From assembly GCA_022773945.1 (NCBI GenBank), contig JALFNS010000037.1, positions 1-64,000 on the forward strand: a stretch of DNA of 64,000 nt. Reading direction: 5' to 3'. A model generated the notes under the pieces. The model had not been told where the DNA came from. It was given only the letters and a program-made list of their open reading frames with translations, and made no database searches. The DNA comes from Clostridiales bacterium (GTDB lineage: Bacteria > Bacillota > Clostridia > Peptostreptococcales > Anaerovoracaceae). Of the stretch, positions 1 through 7,236 are shown piece by piece (positions within the stretch are counted from its first letter, which is position 1; each line of letters starts with the position of its first letter). A program made the position numbers and the translations under genes.

Positions 1-167
1 CCGGACTCGCGCCCTCACACAGTTGCAGCTGCTCCTGCGGAAGCGCAGCTGTACACCGCACCGGGAGGGAACACGCCACCCTGCCCATTGAGGATAAAGT
101 ACGTTTAAGCGGCCGCCGCTTTCGCGACATATGAGATATACCCCGGAGGGGTATTTTGCCCGGTCGT

Positions 168-206
168 TGTACACTTAGGAGGCCAAAACAGGGCTTCAGG
201 TGTACA
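168..206 (+). repeat. 39-bp near-palindromic repeat, upstream copy 1
   Basis: Begins TGTACACTTA and ends AGGTGTACA, so the outer 9 bases pair with each other (one G-T). The core reads GGCCAAAAC. A nearly identical copy lies at 359-397, and three copies in the opposite core orientation (GTTTTGGCC or GTTTT) lie at 3752-3905 beyond the APC permease. Confidence 0.8.
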
Positions 207-297
207 TGAGCTGCTTCAAAGAGTATCTTAGGTGCACTGAAAAGGGTAAAAACCGGTGTCAAACTGTAGATATTTAAATTTTTAGAGGGCATATGCA

Positions 298-332
298 TGT
301 ATAAAGGCCTCCAAAACAGCATTCAGGCATAA
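298..332 (+). repeat. Degenerate copy of the 39-bp repeat
   Basis: TGTATAAAGG, then CCAAAACAG and TTCAGG, align with the core and right half of the 168-206 repeat, but the outer palindrome arms are lost. I read it as a decayed copy. Confidence 0.5.
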
Positions 333-358
333 ATCGAGCTAGGGGGGTATCCTGATTT

Positions 359-397
359 TGTACACTTAGGAGGCCAAAACAGGGCTTTAGGTGTACA
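359..397 (+). repeat. 39-bp near-palindromic repeat, upstream copy 2
   Basis: Differs from the 168-206 copy at a single base (T for C in the GGGCTT-AGG part). Same orientation, same 39-bp length, ends TGTACAC and GTGTACA. Confidence 0.8.
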
Positions 398-573
398 TCA
401 CCAGCTCAGACTTAGCAGCTTATTACCGAGTAACCCCATTATTGTGAATTGCAAGTCAACGTTTTTATTTTCACAATATGGGCCTCAAGACCCATATTCT
501 TGTTCAAAAAAATCTGTATAATGGTATTAGATAATTAATTATACACCACCCATGATAATTATGGAGAATCGCG

Positions 574-1326
574 ATGAATCAGAATTTATGGGCCGGGGAT
601 TGGGAGAAAATTAACGAGATTATTCTGAAGCTCAACAGTGAAGAGGATATTATCACAGCACTGAACGGATTTCTGCTGGATCTGGAGGAACTGATTCCCT
701 ATGAGAAGGCATGCATCTATTTCTATGATCTCTCTGCTGAGGATATAGTCAAAACTTATCTCGGCCAGGGCTTCAGCGACAAGGAGCTGAAGGATTATGA
801 GCTCTACTACTGCAATATTGACGATGTGGTGGAGAAGATGAAGCCGAATCAAGAAGTGATAATAAGAAGCAGCGACGCCTTTGACTACAAGGAGAGAAAG
901 GAGACGGAGTATTTCAGAGACTACGTGGTTCCGGCTCATACCAAGGTGTCCCTGGACAGCAACTTCAGATGGGATGCAGACAACAAAGAATTCTGCATCG
1001 GCTCTCTGGACCTTTTCAGAGAGGAGAGAGACGTTGACTTTACGGAGAAGGAGATAGAAATCTGCAAAGTCTTCCAGCCCCACCTGGAGCTTAAGGCATC
1101 AAATTACGCATTCATGTTCGAGAATCTGGCAAGCAGGTATTCCCTGACCAGCACGGAGAAGGACATAGCGACCATGGTGCTCAAGGGGTATTCCAATGAG
1201 GAGATAGCGGAGACGAAGTATATTTCGATTTCAACGGTGAAGAAGCATGTCTCCAGAATACTGGAGAAGTCTGATTCCAAGTCGCGGATAGAGTTTATCT
1301 GCAAAGCCTCAGGGAACGAAAGATAA
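574..1326 (+). CDS. LuxR-family transcriptional regulator
   Basis: A 250-residue regulator. The last 60 residues form a LuxR/GerE helix-turn-helix: the stretch LTSTEKDIATMVLKGYSNEE, then IAE and ISISTVKKHVSRIL, is the usual recognition-helix pattern. The first 180 residues resemble a GAF-like sensor (CIYFYDL near 50, then alternating strands and helices), with no phospho-acceptor receiver motif, so it probably senses a small molecule. GGAGA at 562-566 supports this ATG. It is followed after 38 bp by a nitrilase-family hydrolase and an APC permease in the same direction, so it most likely controls uptake and hydrolysis of an amine or amide. The inducer is unknown. Confidence 0.85.
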   Translation: MNQNLWAGDWEKINEIILKLNSEEDIITALNGFLLDLEELIPYEKACIYFYDLSAEDIVKTYLGQGFSDKELKDYELYYCNIDDVVEKMKPNQEVIIRSSDAFDYKERKETEYFRDYVVPAHTKVSLDSNFRWDADNKEFCIGSLDLFREERDVDFTEKEIEICKVFQPHLELKASNYAFMFENLASRYSLTSTEKDIATMVLKGYSNEEIAETKYISISTVKKHVSRILEKSDSKSRIEFICKASGNER

Positions 1327-1364
1327 GAATTAAAGAACACACTATAACACGAAGGAGACAGTAT

Positions 1365-2258
1365 ATGAAAGACATAATTACTGTAGCTGCAGTGAATTTC
1401 AAAGTCGATGCAGCGAACAAGGAGAGCAATCTTTCGAGAATGTGCGGATTTCTCGAAGCTGCTGCCTGCAGGGGAGCGGATCTGGTGCTTTTCCCCGAAA
1501 TGTGTCTCATGGGATATGATTATTATGTAGATGAGAAAGTATCCCAGGAGGAGAAGATAAGAAACACGGAACTTATTACAGGACCTTCATGCAGCAGACT
1601 GGCTGAAATAACGAAGGCAAAAGGCGTATATACCGTATTCGGAATGGCAGAGAAGCTGGAAGACAAGCCGGATGCGTTTCTCTACAATTCGGCCGTTGCC
1701 ATAGGCCCTGAAGGCGTCATAGGATCATACAAGAAGATGCATCCCTTCGAAACGGAGAGCATATGGTGTGTTAAGGGAAGCGAGCCTTTCATGTTCGACA
1801 CCCCGTGGGGTCCGGTTTCAATAGGAATATGCTTCGATACGTATCAGTTCCCGGAACTTCAGAGATATTACTGCGGACAGGGCAGCCGCCTCTATCTCAA
1901 CCCGACCGCTGTAGTTGAGGAAATCCCGAAGGAAGGCAGCAGGCAGGCATTTATCGACTACTATGCACCGACTCTGGAGTACGGAGTGCTCTGCAACACG
2001 ATTTATGTTGCCAGCGCCAATCTGTGCGGCATGGACGATGTCAACTATTTCGGCGGCGGCAGCTGTATAATCGGTCCTAAAATCACGCCGTTCTACGAGA
2101 CCAACGTGCATTATTATGCAGGCAGCAAGGACAACGTGCAGGAGGGAATAGTCATGGAGACCATAGACCTCTCACTGGCTGCCAGAAGGCTCTTTGTAGA
2201 CAAGGAGCTCACAGGAGAACCGGACTACAGACCGGATATCTACAAGCAGTTTTTATAA
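1365..2258 (+). CDS. Carbon-nitrogen hydrolase (nitrilase superfamily amidase)
   Basis: A 297-residue cytoplasmic enzyme of the nitrilase superfamily, which hydrolyses amides, nitriles or carbamoyl groups through a Glu-Lys-Cys triad. All three are visible: E45 in LVLFPEMCLMGY, K124 in SYKKMHPFE and C156 in SIGICFDTY. Length is normal for the family. AAGGAG stands just before ATG 1365. It lies 12 bp upstream of an APC permease, so the permease probably brings in its substrate (an amino acid amide, N-carbamoyl amino acid or polyamine derivative). The exact substrate cannot be told. Confidence 0.88.
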   Translation: MKDIITVAAVNFKVDAANKESNLSRMCGFLEAAACRGADLVLFPEMCLMGYDYYVDEKVSQEEKIRNTELITGPSCSRLAEITKAKGVYTVFGMAEKLEDKPDAFLYNSAVAIGPEGVIGSYKKMHPFETESIWCVKGSEPFMFDTPWGPVSIGICFDTYQFPELQRYYCGQGSRLYLNPTAVVEEIPKEGSRQAFIDYYAPTLEYGVLCNTIYVASANLCGMDDVNYFGGGSCIIGPKITPFYETNVHYYAGSKDNVQEGIVMETIDLSLAARRLFVDKELTGEPDYRPDIYKQFL

Positions 2259-2270
2259 AGGAGGCCCCAT

Positions 2271-3599
2271 ATGAATGACAATACATTAAAGAGAACAATG
2301 AAGTTGCGTCATCTGGTAATATTCGGAATCGCATTTCTGACGCCGATGATTGCTTACACAATATACGGAGTAATAGCAACAACCTCGCACGGCGTGGAAT
2401 CAGGATCCATATGTTTCGCGGTAATTGCCATGCTCTTCACGGCATTGAGCTACGGCCACATGGCAAAAGCTTATCCGACTGCCGGTTCAACATATACCTA
2501 CACGAGAAAAGCAATCAACTCCAAACTGGGTGTAATCGCAGGATGGATTGTGCTTCTGGGATACGTATTCTTCCCGATGGCTATCTGGCTCATAGGAGCA
2601 TCCTTCATGAGTGCGGCTGTACCGGCAGTACCTTCGTGGGTATGGCTCCTCTGCTTCATCGTGATATCATCGGCAATCACTTTCTTCGGAGCTGAAGTGG
2701 GAAGCAAAATCAACTTCATCATGGTGGGAATACAGGTCGGTATTATTATCGCCTTCCTCGCATTCACCATCAAAGCTCTGACGGAGGGAATGGGAGAGGG
2801 AACTCTGGCTTCATTCTCACCGTTCTACAACCCTGATATAGATTTCAGCTATACCGTTGCAGGTGCAGCTGCAGCATGCTACTGCTTCCTGGGATTTGAC
2901 GCACTGACAACCTTCACGGAGGATGCGGTTGAACCTACAAAGAATATCCCGAGATCAATCATTCTGACGCTGCTCATATGCGGTGCAATATTCCTGGTTG
3001 TAACATATTTCACGCATCTGGTTCATCCGTCATTTGATTATGCCAACCCGGACAATGCGGCTTACGAGATAGCCGGTGAGATAGCACCGTCGGTATTCGG
3101 AGGAATCTTCCTCATAGGAACGATAGCCGGTCAGTTCGCGGCAGGACTGTCGGCTCAGGCGAGCGGAGCACGTCTCCTCTATGCAATGGGAAGAGACGGA
3201 GTTCTCCCGCAGAAGTTCTTCGGCAAGCTGAATGCAAAGACCAAGACACCGGCAAATGCCATTTTCCTGATCGGAGCCGTGGCACTCTTCGCCATATTCC
3301 TCGATGTTACAAAGGCTACAGCTTACATAAACTTCGGAGGCTTTGCGGCATTCTTCTTTGTAAATCTGTCAGTAATAGCACAGTATTATGTCAAGCAGAA
3401 GGAACGCTCACTGAAGGGAACGATACTCTACCTCATATTCCCTGTCCTGGGAGCACTGCTCTGCCTCTACCTCCTCATACATCTTGACAGGTTCGCAATC
3501 CTTCTGGGATGCGCATGGACTGTAGCGGGAGTGATATACCTGCTTATCCTGACGAAGGGACTGAAGAATGAACCGCCTGAGCTGGGAATTGACAATTAG
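2271..3599 (+). CDS. APC-family amino acid/amine permease
   Basis: A 442-residue integral membrane protein with about twelve hydrophobic segments, of the amino acid-polyamine-organocation superfamily. TM1 begins near residue 13 with LVIFGIAFLTPMIAY and contains the substrate-binding unwound region; PTAGSTYTYTRKAI and CFLGFDALTTFTED (TM6 region) are typical. A strong AAAGGAGG precedes ATG 2271, and it is 12 bp from the nitrilase gene, so both are on one message. Likely substrate is an amino acid or amine. The gene is last in the cassette and is followed by repeats. Confidence 0.88.
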   Translation: MNDNTLKRTMKLRHLVIFGIAFLTPMIAYTIYGVIATTSHGVESGSICFAVIAMLFTALSYGHMAKAYPTAGSTYTYTRKAINSKLGVIAGWIVLLGYVFFPMAIWLIGASFMSAAVPAVPSWVWLLCFIVISSAITFFGAEVGSKINFIMVGIQVGIIIAFLAFTIKALTEGMGEGTLASFSPFYNPDIDFSYTVAGAAAACYCFLGFDALTTFTEDAVEPTKNIPRSIILTLLICGAIFLVVTYFTHLVHPSFDYANPDNAAYEIAGEIAPSVFGGIFLIGTIAGQFAAGLSAQASGARLLYAMGRDGVLPQKFFGKLNAKTKTPANAIFLIGAVALFAIFLDVTKATAYINFGGFAAFFFVNLSVIAQYYVKQKERSLKGTILYLIFPVLGALLCLYLLIHLDRFAILLGCAWTVAGVIYLLILTKGLKNEPPELGIDN

Positions 3600-3751
3600 T
3601 CACATTGAAATTCCCCGGCTGCAAATGGTTTACCCGGCTGAGCAAATATAATATAATGTGAAAAAAGTGCTTGCAGGGTGGATGCTGGTTATAAGCATAA
3701 TCAGTTTGTTGCTTCCGGATTTTGCGAGGGGTGATATCGTTGTGAACCTAC

Positions 3752-3790
3752 TGTACACTTAAATTTCGTTTTTCCATTTTACCGGTTCGT
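3752..3790 (-). repeat. 39-bp repeat, downstream copy 1 (decayed right end)
   Basis: Starts TGTACACTTA, with GTTTTTCC at the same offset (base 17) as in the other downstream copies. The right arm no longer reads GTGTACA. The core lies in the opposite orientation to the copies at 168-397. Confidence 0.5.
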
Positions 3791-3802
3791 TTCATGTTTC
3801 TC

Positions 3803-3841
3803 TGCACACGTGACTGATGTTTTTCTCGCTTCGCGTGTACA
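3803..3841 (-). repeat. 39-bp repeat, downstream copy 2
   Basis: TGCACACGTGA at the left and GCGTGTACA at the right, exactly 39 bp, with GTTTTT at base 17. The arms pair over ten or eleven bases with one mismatch. Confidence 0.65.
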
Positions 3842-3866
3842 ATGAGCGCTTCAGAATCGTCGATAC

Positions 3867-3905
3867 TGTACACGTGAAGTGCGTTTTGGCCTTGTCACGT
3901 GCACA
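3867..3905 (-). repeat. 39-bp repeat, downstream copy 3
   Basis: TGTACACGTGA at the left pairs with TCACGTGCACA at the right (one mismatch). The core GTTTTGGCC is the reverse complement of the GGCCAAAAC core of the copies at 168-206 and 359-397. Confidence 0.75.
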
Positions 3906-3954
3906 GCACCGCAACTTCGGGAAACGTAGCTATGGCGAACAGCTTCGGTAACAT

Positions 3955-3988
3955 AAAAAAGAGATGTCTGAAGTGACATCTCTTTTTT
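3955..3988 (-). terminator. Intrinsic terminator (bidirectional) downstream of tRNA-Arg
   Basis: GAGATGTC pairs with GACATCTC around the loop TGAAGT, with six A on one side and six T on the other, so it can stop transcription in both directions. It directly follows the 3' end of the minus-strand tRNA gene. Confidence 0.85.
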
Positions 3989-3990
3989 AT

Positions 3991-4067
3991 TGGCGCGCCA
4001 TGAGGGACTCGAACCCCCAACCTTCGCATTCGTAGTGCGCGACTCTATCCAATTGAGCTAATGGCGC
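3991..4067 (-). tRNA. tRNA-Arg (anticodon ACG)
   Basis: Read on the minus strand the gene folds as a complete cloverleaf. The acceptor stem is GCGCCAT/ATGGCGC, the D arm GCTC/GAGT, the anticodon loop CTACGAA (anticodon ACG), and the T arm loop TTCGAGT. The CCA end is encoded. The lowest anticodon-stem pair is a G-A mismatch. The ACG anticodon would be modified to ICG and read CGU, CGC and CGA. Confidence 0.95.
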
Positions 4068-4077
4068 TCACTGATAT

Positions 4078-4108
4078 TTATTATACACTCTGGCGACTTT
4101 GTTTTCAA
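4078..4108 (-). promoter_or_regulatory. Sigma-A promoter for tRNA-Arg
   Basis: On the minus strand TTGAAA, a 17-bp spacer and TATAAT stand a few bases upstream of the tRNA 5' end. Confidence 0.8.
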
Positions 4109-4126
4109 TGTTTTATTTGGTATAAT
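4099..4126 (+). promoter_or_regulatory. Sigma-A promoter for the serine hydrolase gene
   Basis: TTGTTT, a 16-bp spacer and TATAAT at 4121-4126. The -10 box overlaps an upstream in-frame ATG at 4125, which therefore cannot be the start codon of the transcript made here. The promoter overlaps the divergent tRNA promoter. Confidence 0.7.
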
Positions 4127-4148
4127 GAAAACAAAAACGGGAGAAATT

Positions 4149-5288
4149 ATGATCGATAAGTTTATAGATGAAATGATGGATATTAACGATTTGCCCGGGC
4201 TGGTGCTGGGATACTGCATTGACGGCGGGTCCGGTTATAAGCAGCATGTCGCAGCCCGCGGATTTTTGGATGTCAGCCTTAAGGGCAGCGAAAATGAGAT
4301 GCGCCTCAAGCCCGATAATGTGTTTCACTGCGCTTCAGTGTCAAAGGTGATAACAGCAACCTGCATAATGAAGCTGGTGGAGGAGGGGAGACTGAATGTA
4401 TACGACAGGCTGTCCGATGTCCTGCCGAGCTTTCATATGAGCGACGAGAGGTGGGGTGAAATACGCCTCTGGAACATGCTCACCCATACATCGGGAATGG
4501 GCGATGTGGACGACTACCACTGGGACAGGCCGGAAACCGGCGATGATGCTCTGAGAAGATATGTATATGAATCCCCTGAGGTTAAGGATACACCGATGCT
4601 CTGGGATCCTCAGACAGCTCCCGGGTTTTACGGCGGAGACGAGAATCTTTTCAGATACAGCAATATAGCCTATGAGATACTGGGCGAGGTGGTCGAGGAG
4701 TGCTCCGGGATGAGCTTTGAGGATTTTGCAGAGGAGAAGGTATTCCGTCCTGCAGGAATGGAATGCACTACAATGAAAACCTTCGAGCGAAAAGAATGGG
4801 CTGACAGAACAGAGAATATGAAGCACGGCGATATGGCATTCCCTCATGAAAAGAAGGAGAACAGAGATATATGTCCGGCGGAGTATTATCCTTATACGAG
4901 AAGTCATGCTCCGAGTTCCACGCTGACGTCAACTGTAGGGGATCTTCTGAAGCTGGGACGGGCATTTCTGGACAGCGCATCGGGAAGAGACGAGAGGATT
5001 CTCCACAGGGAAACCTTCGACACTGTATGGCGGGATTATGCCACAGTGCCGAACAACGGAGAGAAGATGGGGCTGGGATGGTTTATGAGGAAACAGAAGG
5101 GGTACACCCTGATGGGACACGAGGGGACGGATGACGGCTTTCGTGCAAGCTTCTGGATATGTCCCGAGCTGCAGGCTGTGACAGTCGTGCTGTCGAATCT
5201 GTCGGGGGCACCTGTGAAGAAGATAAACAGGAAGCTCTTTGACAGAATTACAGATACTTCTTCACAAGGTGGAGGGGAAGACCGATAA
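4149..5288 (+). CDS. Class C beta-lactamase-like serine hydrolase
   Basis: A 379-residue protein of the beta-lactamase/penicillin-binding (class C, AmpC-like) fold. The nucleophile motif SVSK is at residues 63-66, the YSN motif at 170-172, and a HEG near the C-terminus takes the place of the KTG box. No signal peptide is seen, so it is probably a cytoplasmic esterase or peptidase rather than an antibiotic-destroying enzyme. The start at 4149 is chosen because GGGAG lies 7 bp upstream and the earlier ATG at 4125 sits in the -10 box. Its 3' end overlaps the convergent maf gene by 41 bp. Confidence 0.82.
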   Translation: MIDKFIDEMMDINDLPGLVLGYCIDGGSGYKQHVAARGFLDVSLKGSENEMRLKPDNVFHCASVSKVITATCIMKLVEEGRLNVYDRLSDVLPSFHMSDERWGEIRLWNMLTHTSGMGDVDDYHWDRPETGDDALRRYVYESPEVKDTPMLWDPQTAPGFYGGDENLFRYSNIAYEILGEVVEECSGMSFEDFAEEKVFRPAGMECTTMKTFERKEWADRTENMKHGDMAFPHEKKENRDICPAEYYPYTRSHAPSSTLTSTVGDLLKLGRAFLDSASGRDERILHRETFDTVWRDYATVPNNGEKMGLGWFMRKQKGYTLMGHEGTDDGFRASFWICPELQAVTVVLSNLSGAPVKKINRKLFDRITDTSSQGGGEDR

Positions 5289-5802
5289 CATTGTTCATAT
5301 CGCCTTCAATGCGGGTAACATATCTGCCGAAGGTGCCCTGTATGGCATAGCCGCCGGCTTTGTCATAGGGTTCTGAGGTGGCAACGTAGTCCTCGAGCTC
5401 ACGGCGGGAGTAGTCGCCGAAGTATACGGCGGTTTTATCGCAGAAGCATCTGCGGATTCCGTCCTTTATGATGCAGCAGCCGGTAATAACATGGTGAACG
5501 TCGTTTCGCATGCTGTACAGAGTTTCGAAGGCCCGGGTGCTGTCTGCAGGTTTTCCCAGAATTTTACCGTGATGAACCACCACCGTGTCTGCTGCCAGTA
5601 TAGGGAGGCTGCTGTCCGGACACATGTCCTCATATACTGCTGCGGCCTTGATGAAGGCCAGGTACATTGTGGCCGATTCGGGACTCATTTCAAAGGGAAT
5701 CTTTTCACGGACAGAAGCCGGCCTGACATCTATGTCATAGCCGGCTTTTTCTAACATTTCGATTCTCCTCGGTGATTTCGAGGCGAGTATAATTCTGCTC
5801 AT
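5248..5802 (-). CDS. maf: Maf-like nucleoside triphosphate pyrophosphatase
   Basis: A 184-residue Maf/YhdE protein. Family members hydrolyse dTTP/UTP or modified nucleotides to the monophosphate and are linked to septum control. Visible hallmarks are SKSPRR near the N-terminus, ILAADTVV with the catalytic aspartate, GKILGKP, and YDKAGGYAIQG near the C-terminus. GAGGAAA lies upstream of the ATG. It begins 4 bp after the stop of the zinc-ribbon membrane protein gene, so the two are co-transcribed. The C-terminal 13 codons overlap the convergent serine-hydrolase gene. Confidence 0.9.
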   Translation of the reverse strand: MSRIILASKSPRRIEMLEKAGYDIDVRPASVREKIPFEMSPESATMYLAFIKAAAVYEDMCPDSSLPILAADTVVVHHGKILGKPADSTRAFETLYSMRNDVHHVITGCCIIKDGIRRCFCDKTAVYFGDYSRRELEDYVATSEPYDKAGGYAIQGTFGRYVTRIEGDMNNVIGLPLHLVKKYL

Positions 5803-5806
5803 AAGA

Positions 5807-7183
5807 TTATTTCCTCAATGTGACGGTCTTGCTTCCGAGTTTTTCCTGACTGTTCTTGTCGTAGATGCTGAAGACAAGACTGCCTTCCTTCATGAACATA
5901 GGAACAGCTGAGGACAGGCGCGCGGTGCCTCTGGAGCCGTCCTTCCAGCCGCTGCCTATATCGGCAATCTCCTTGGAGCCGTTCGGCCAGGAGGCTTCGT
6001 AGTAGACGTTTTTCGTTTCGCCCGGAGGACCGCCGCTGACAAGAACGTGAAAATATATGATATCCGATCTGCCTGCCATGCTTATGTCTCCGGTGAAGTC
6101 TTCGGCCGCCAGATTGGCGATGACCTTGAAGCTCCATGCGTAGTACTTGTCGTATATTTCGTCGATACCTTCATATCCGGATTTTTTCAGCTCGTCCAGG
6201 TATTTCTCGAAGGTGCTGCCGCCCTTGGAAACGTTGGCGGAGACGTAACCGAACTTGGATTTCTCGATTTTGCCGCTTACCTTGTCGCTGTCCTTGATTT
6301 TAAGTGCGGAGCTGTAGAAGGAAATTGCATCCTCGTATTTTTTGTTCTCATAGGCAGAGTCACCTGCGGCAACATATGCATCGAAGAGAGGGGTTACAGT
6401 GTCCGCGTTCAGTGCTCCGGTAACACCGGCCTCAATTGCGGTGGAGATGTCCTCCACACGTTCCGCTTCGTTTTTATCTATGGCCGGCTTGATTGCATAG
6501 AAATAGGAGAACAGTCCGCCGCATACAGCCAGGACGGCTACAGCCGCGATGACGGCGATGAGCTTCTGCTTGCCGGAGAGTCGTCCCGACGGAATCTGAA
6601 CCTCCTCGTACTTGATAGGCATGCCGTCGTATTCTCCCGGGTTTTCTCCCGGTTTATGGAGTATATACAAAGACCTCAGCAGGTCGCGCTCCAGACCGCA
6701 GCTGGAGCAGCGGTCACCCTTGTTTGTCTTGCCGCAGCTGCATATCCAGAAATCCCCGTGCTCCTCGAAATAGTACTGAGGCTTGCTGGGATTGGCCTGG
6801 AAGGTTTCCATTATATCCTCGTAGTTTTCGTCCTCAGGCGAGATTTTAACAGGAACAAGTTCATCAGCTTCCTCTGACGGTTCTTCTGCGGATTCCTCAC
6901 GGTTGCCGTCATAGGTGAAATCCTCAATCGGGCGTGCAGGAGCGGGACCGAGATTCTGAGTCATGCTCATACGGTCTTTGTTATGGGTCTGTCGCTGCAG
7001 TTCCACCAGATCCTCAAGCTCCTCCGCAAACTGTGTGTTGCGGGAGGAATGGGATTTGCCCTCGGCATAATCCTCCGAGCCGCTGAGAATCTCCTCGATT
7101 TCACTGGTGGTAAGGGTTTCTGTGGTAAAACCACGTTCTTTTTTAAGCTTCCATTTATTACTTCTCAAACTACTTTTCTCCAT
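5807..7183 (-). CDS. Zinc-ribbon, single-pass membrane protein with repeat-like C-terminal part
   Basis: 458 residues, not a recognised named family. The N-terminal part is acidic and disordered-looking. A zinc ribbon with two CxxC-type pairs (CSCG and CSSCG) lies near residues 148-162. One transmembrane segment follows around residues 205-230 (KLIAVIAAVAVLAVCGGLF). The region after it contains a TPR-like stretch (AYENKKYEDAISFYSSAL) and a beta-rich end. The layout, cytosolic zinc ribbon then a membrane anchor then an outside domain, recalls many Clostridia envelope-stress proteins. No clear ribosome site precedes the ATG. It is co-transcribed with maf. Confidence 0.7.
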   Translation of the reverse strand: MEKSSLRSNKWKLKKERGFTTETLTTSEIEEILSGSEDYAEGKSHSSRNTQFAEELEDLVELQRQTHNKDRMSMTQNLGPAPARPIEDFTYDGNREESAEEPSEEADELVPVKISPEDENYEDIMETFQANPSKPQYYFEEHGDFWICSCGKTNKGDRCSSCGLERDLLRSLYILHKPGENPGEYDGMPIKYEEVQIPSGRLSGKQKLIAVIAAVAVLAVCGGLFSYFYAIKPAIDKNEAERVEDISTAIEAGVTGALNADTVTPLFDAYVAAGDSAYENKKYEDAISFYSSALKIKDSDKVSGKIEKSKFGYVSANVSKGGSTFEKYLDELKKSGYEGIDEIYDKYYAWSFKVIANLAAEDFTGDISMAGRSDIIYFHVLVSGGPPGETKNVYYEASWPNGSKEIADIGSGWKDGSRGTARLSSAVPMFMKEGSLVFSIYDKNSQEKLGSKTVTLRK

Positions 7184-7198
7184 CTGTTACACAGGTTA

Positions 7199-7227
7199 AG
7201 TATAACAGCAAAAGACAGCAGTAACAA
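7199..7227 (-). promoter_or_regulatory. Sigma-A promoter for the zinc-ribbon protein-maf operon
   Basis: On the minus strand TTGTTA, a 17-bp spacer and TATACT, ending 15 bp before ATG 7183. The leader would be only about eight bases and has no Shine-Dalgarno sequence. Confidence 0.65.
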
Positions 7228-7236
7228 TTAATATAT

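Larger units (their letters stand above)
1..573. other. Non-coding region upstream of the LuxR gene
   Basis: No convincing gene lies here. The stretch holds three copies of a near-palindromic 39-bp repeat (listed separately), a small hairpin at 138-154 (ATACCCC, GGA, GGGGTAT followed by four T), and a longer hairpin near 475-498 (AATATGGG pairing with CCCATATT). A TATAAT at 517-522 is the likely -10 box for the regulator gene, but no good -35 stands 17 bases upstream. Base composition and lack of coding look like an insertion-prone intergenic region. Confidence 0.6.
3600..3954. other. Intergenic region with repeat array downstream of the APC permease
   Basis: No gene seen. It contains AT-rich sequence around 3645-3660 (ATATAATATAATG), then three copies of the 39-bp repeat in the inverted core orientation relative to 168-397. 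It ends at the bidirectional terminator that serves the tRNA gene. Confidence 0.6.

Noticed and set aside
1-120. Partial gene at the left window edge
   Set aside because: No open frame of useful length, codon pattern or motif on either strand.
168-3905. CRISPR array
   Set aside because: The 39-bp units are few, diverge in sequence, change orientation between the two groups, are unevenly spaced, and no cas gene is near.
4125-4148. Upstream ATG of the serine hydrolase as start
   Set aside because: It lies in the TATAAT -10 box; the ATG at 4149 has GGGAG at proper distance.
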